A stretch of DNA of 64,000 bases from Nissolia schottii (taxonomy: Eukaryota; Streptophyta; Magnoliopsida; Fabales; Fabaceae). The position numbers and the translations under genes were made by a program. The notes under the pieces were generated by a model. It had not been told where the DNA came from. It ran no database searches and saw only the letters and a list, made by a program, of their open reading frames with translations. Shown here piece by piece: positions 60,837 to 64,000 of the stretch (the first letter of the stretch is position 1; each line of letters opens with the position of its first letter). The stretch covers positions 16,087 to 80,086 of the forward strand of contig QANU01055118.1 in assembly GCA_003254905.1 (NCBI GenBank), written 5' to 3'.

Positions 60837-61455
60837 GAGGGTGAGGGAGGAGGGTGGGCGAGGAGGGTAGGGCGTGCTGTGGGACGCCGTGTCTCTTCCG
60901 TAATAGGCCCCAATGTTTTCCCTTCTATGCTTTGCGACCGTGTAGGCGTACCAATGTCAGTGGCACCTAAGGAATAGTGGCGTTGGTTGCTTGAAGATCT
61001 AGACCTCATTGGCAGGTTTAGAATTTGCAGGAGAGGGCCGTGTTGTTGGCGATGCAGAGCTGGTGTCGGTTTAGGTGGTCGCGGTGGCGGTGGCGGGAGG
61101 ATCTCGCCGACGGCAGGAACAGCAGCTGCAGATGGAGGACCAGTGCGGCGATGGCAGAGAGGAACTGGGGGGCTGGGGGTGCTGTTTGATTTTTTTTAAT
61201 TTTAAATTTAAAAACGGGTCGGGTCGGGTCGGGTGGGTCATGGGTTGGGTGTTTGGGGTTATGCCACGTGGTATCCCACGTGGCGCGCCGCGTCAGTGCC
61301 GCGTCTGCGCCACGTCAGCACAGTCAACCCTCACCCAACCACAGGGACTAAAACCTAATTTTTCAATTTTGCAGGGACTAAAATTTTTACACAGGGACTA
61401 AAATCAAACTTTCAAATTTTATAGGGACAAAAAACATAATTAATCCTCTTTAAAA

Positions 61456-61708
61456 CTTAAATTTTGTACTCTTAGCTTCCTTAACCAAAAGGAAATTTTT
61501 TAATAATAATCTCTATACTTATATAAAGTTGTTGGACAACTTTAATCGCTCATTTAGTGATTACCCAATTTTATCCTTTTATTAACTACCCTCTCTCTCA
61601 TCTCTTTTTGAACCTTTCACACTTTACAATAATTGTTTTGGATTTATTATCACTATAATGGCACCCCACTAGTAATAATAACTATTGTGGCTGAGTTTTC
61701 TGGCTACC

Positions 61709-61746
<38 letters not shown>

Positions 61747-64000
61747 TCATTCGGATCGCTTCTTTGTTTTTGACAATGCATGTCCCGCTCGGGAGTACGT
61801 GTAAAATAGTAATTAAATAGGTCGCCCTTTCACATTTGATATAATATTATAGCGACGATGATAACTGTGGCTGGTTGTGATGCATGAAATCGTGAAAGAT
61901 GCTTAGGATCATATTGCCAGTTTAGATTCATGGCAAAGCAATAAGAATGGTTTAACTATATATAATATTATTATAGATGCCGTACTGGCACTTATATCTA
62001 ACTTTATGTGTGTTCTTATCATCATAACTGTCCTTATGATGAAGTGGGCACATGTAAATCTAAATTAACAAGTGGATGGTACAATGTCTATGCAAGTGTC
62101 TATGTTTGGTTTCCTTTTTAATTCGGATGGCCCGGGATTTGTGTATTAGATTATGTCAACTAGTTTTTCTTAATTTGTTATATTACGTACTCATATACTT
62201 ATTTATATAGGTTGACGTATGAAAAAGGAAAAAAAAAGTATTTTCTTTAGTTTTTTTCTTTATTTTTTATTTCCATTTCATATTCTTAATGTGTTTTCTT
62301 TTTCGAGAATTTTAGGAAGGCAAAAACACTCTTGTTTCCATTTCTAATTTTTATTATTTTTTCAATTTTTTTTAAAAAAATATAAAATAAAAATAGACGT
62401 CAGATTAATCTTTGAGATTGAGTTTTTTTTTAAAAAAAAATTATAATGATGGTAGAAAAGCATTTTATCTACTTGTGACTTGAACTCAAATCGTTCCGTA
62501 TCACTATATTCAAGAAAAATCACTAGACGTTAGACTCAACCACATTGGGATTTAGTGCATATTAATTTTTAAATAAACATGTTTTGTTAAAAAAAATGAA
62601 GTTCAAATAGTGTTATGAATGGTGTGAGCCCCCTTATTTTGATTTCATGTTAGAATTATTTTTATTTATATGACAAAATTTAATTTAATGACAATTTAAA
62701 ATATTTACATTTTGCTGCTAATTTTGATTTAGAGCAGTTTAAATTGGCATTAATTTAGAGCAGCTTAAATCGCCAGTAATTTCAATTTGCAGCGCTTTTG
62801 AAACCGCCGCTGTCAGAAGCATCGGCAGCCAAACATCGACAGCTAATGGGGAACCACGGGTGGAACTGCTGTAATATAATGTGTAGTAAACTATTAGCGG
62901 CGGTTTGAAACCCACACAGAATCTGCAAGACAGCTGGTTAAAAACAGGTATGTTATTATGGCGGTTTCAAACATTTTAAATATAGCTAGAGAATAAAAAA
63001 TACAAAGCTAATAGGATACCGATCACTTTTACTTATTCAGTAGTTGCAATTATACAATTTTATGATGTTGAAGGGTTTGTCCCACATGATTTCTCCTAGA
63101 CAGATTTTGATTAAGCTTATCTTATATTTGTTAAACATTGTTGAGTCTCAGTGAGTGTAAAGGTCTCTATTAATGTGATCATTTGCCAAAAGTTATATGT
63201 ACTTAACCAAAAATTGAATGTTAAGAAATTGTGTAATACATTTATTATTAATAGTATATATTTTATTAATTAGCAACTCTAAGTATTATCGATGCATAAT
63301 AATTAAACTTTAAATTTAAATTCCTAATTTTTTGCATTTTCATCAAACCCCTCGTCACTGATCATTCTTAGTAACTTTCGATCAATTTGTGAGCTAATGC
63401 ATTTATTAATTCAATATTCCTTCTGAAAGAATTGCATGTGACTATTAATTAATACAAAATGCATAATTAAAAATAATTAACACTAACTTTGAGAGGTGAA
63501 CTTATCAACAAATATTTTAAAGAAAAAATATCTTCATGCTCAAAATATATTTAATGTATGTTTAAAAGCCTTTAGCCACCATTAATCTTAATTTGTAGAT
63601 ATACAAAAGCAAGAAATGGATGATAGATAATATTTTCATAATAAACATTAAACATGTTTTATGAATATACAAATATTTTTCTTTGGCAAATTAAATGTAT
63701 TAGTGAATCAAGTTAATTTTGTTTATTAAATAAAATTATACACATGATAAATATGTTAATAATTATCAATAATGTTAATTTATTTTTCTTCTTAATTTAT
63801 GTAAACTAACCGTATAAATAAATAGTTATATATTGCATGAATATAACGTGGATATATTATGTTGCATTGGGGAACCAAGCAATGCATGAAAAATATGGAT
63901 AAAAAAAGAGTCAAAAATAGTAAAATGAAGGAAGAGAGAACAAGTCAGGGGTTTTGAGATGGTTACGTTTACGAGGTCCAACGCGTCAGGATGATGTTGT
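61456..64000. other. AT-rich intergenic region with repeat traces
   Basis: Contains an (AAT)n tract at about 61707-61746 and, at 62740-62975, a patch with GCGGCGGTTTGAAAC and its inverse GTTTCAAA/GAAACCGCCGC, reminiscent of CACTA subterminal repeats. The rest is low-complexity AT-rich DNA with no gene recognised up to the window edge. Confidence 0.45.
62740..62975. repeat. possible CACTA subterminal remnant
   Basis: Repeated units of TTAGAGCAG(T/C)TTAAAT, and GAAACCGCCGC (about 62800) opposed by GCGGCGGTTTGAAAC (about 62898) and GGCGGTTTCAAAC (about 62960). Short GCGGTTT arrays in both orientations are typical next to CACTA ends, but no CACTA terminus was found. Confidence 0.3.

Larger units (their letters stand above)
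60095..61446. mobile_element. Pack-MULE with captured acetolactate synthase small-subunit fragment
   Basis: Terminal inverted repeats of about 265-280 bp (60095-60359, cut by the gap, and about 61167-61446) start GGGTTAATTATG and GGATTAATTATG and contain GTCCCTG repeats, GGCGCGCCACGTGGCAT-like sequence and (GGGTC)n. The flanks are TTTTTAAAA (60086-60094) and TCTTTAAAA (61447-61455), a 9-bp duplication with one mismatch. Between the repeats lies non-transposon, GC-rich DNA with the captured gene fragment. No transposase is present. A run of 92 N interrupts the left repeat/insert junction. Confidence 0.85.

Noticed and set aside
60575..61401. Functional acetolactate synthase small subunit
   Set aside because: Only the transit region and the first ~30 residues of the ACT domain are present, with a stop and an abrupt break.
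1..64000. CRISPR arrays, operons, rRNA or bacterial-style regulatory sites
   Set aside because: Nothing resembling them was seen, and the window is clearly plant nuclear DNA.

Overview
The window is nuclear DNA from a eudicot plant, most likely a phaseoloid legume of the soybean/bean type. Evidence: AT-rich intergenic DNA, GT-AG introns, chloroplast-targeted proteins, plant-only families (NAC, CHX, PUB, RABC1, GONST, MAPKKK3, plant mobile domain) and dense LTR, MULE and SINE debris. The species is inferred from general protein character, not proved. Nothing points to bacterial or viral DNA. Intron-exon models were built by hand and every intact one closes in frame.

Layout. 1-3.6 kb: repeats, with a probable solo LTR and a larger LTR-like block rich in CCGCTGAGCGG palindromes ending just before the first gene. 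3.7-8.1 kb (+): nine-exon HDA14-type class II histone deacetylase. 8.1-12.8 kb: gene-poor. 12.8-14.1 kb (+): three-exon XND1/ANAC104-type NAC factor. 14.1-16.9 kb: repeats. 16.9-19.6 kb (+): CHX15-type cation/H+ exchanger. 21.7-22.9 kb (+): single-exon U-box/ARM E3 ligase. 23-33 kb: transposon-dominated. 33.3-35.4 kb (-): probable thylakoid-lumen TPR protein. 36.5-38.9 kb (-): RABC1/Rab18 GTPase. 41-43.8 kb (-): SWIM zinc-finger protein with a MULE-transposase-like core. 45.8-48.9 kb (-): broken GONST1-like nucleotide-sugar transporter. 50.0-54.5 kb (-): MAPKKK3-type kinase. 55-64 kb: two solo LTRs, a small MULE-type element, a Pack-MULE and plain AT-rich DNA.

Main discoveries. (1) A 5.8-kb MULE-like element (25969-31771), bounded by a 9-bp target-site duplication matching at 8 of 9 bases, carries a decayed plant mobile domain (PMD) gene, a 1-kb degenerate CCCTAA telomere-like array and repeated hairpins of the form CTGAAATCG...CGATTTCAG. 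A 301-bp element at 59611-59911 with a perfect 9-bp duplication has the same termini and hairpins and is probably its non-autonomous relative. (2) A Pack-MULE (60095-61446) with roughly 270-bp inverted repeats has captured a fragment of the acetolactate synthase small-subunit gene, with an intron-like stretch. (3) Two introns, in neighbouring genes, use GC-AG splice sites. (4) Two SINEs with target-site duplications lie in introns.

The host genes do not form a pathway; this is an ordinary plant gene neighbourhood (deacetylation, xylem regulation, ion transport, ubiquitination, plastid maintenance, trafficking, MAPK signalling) broken up by transposons.
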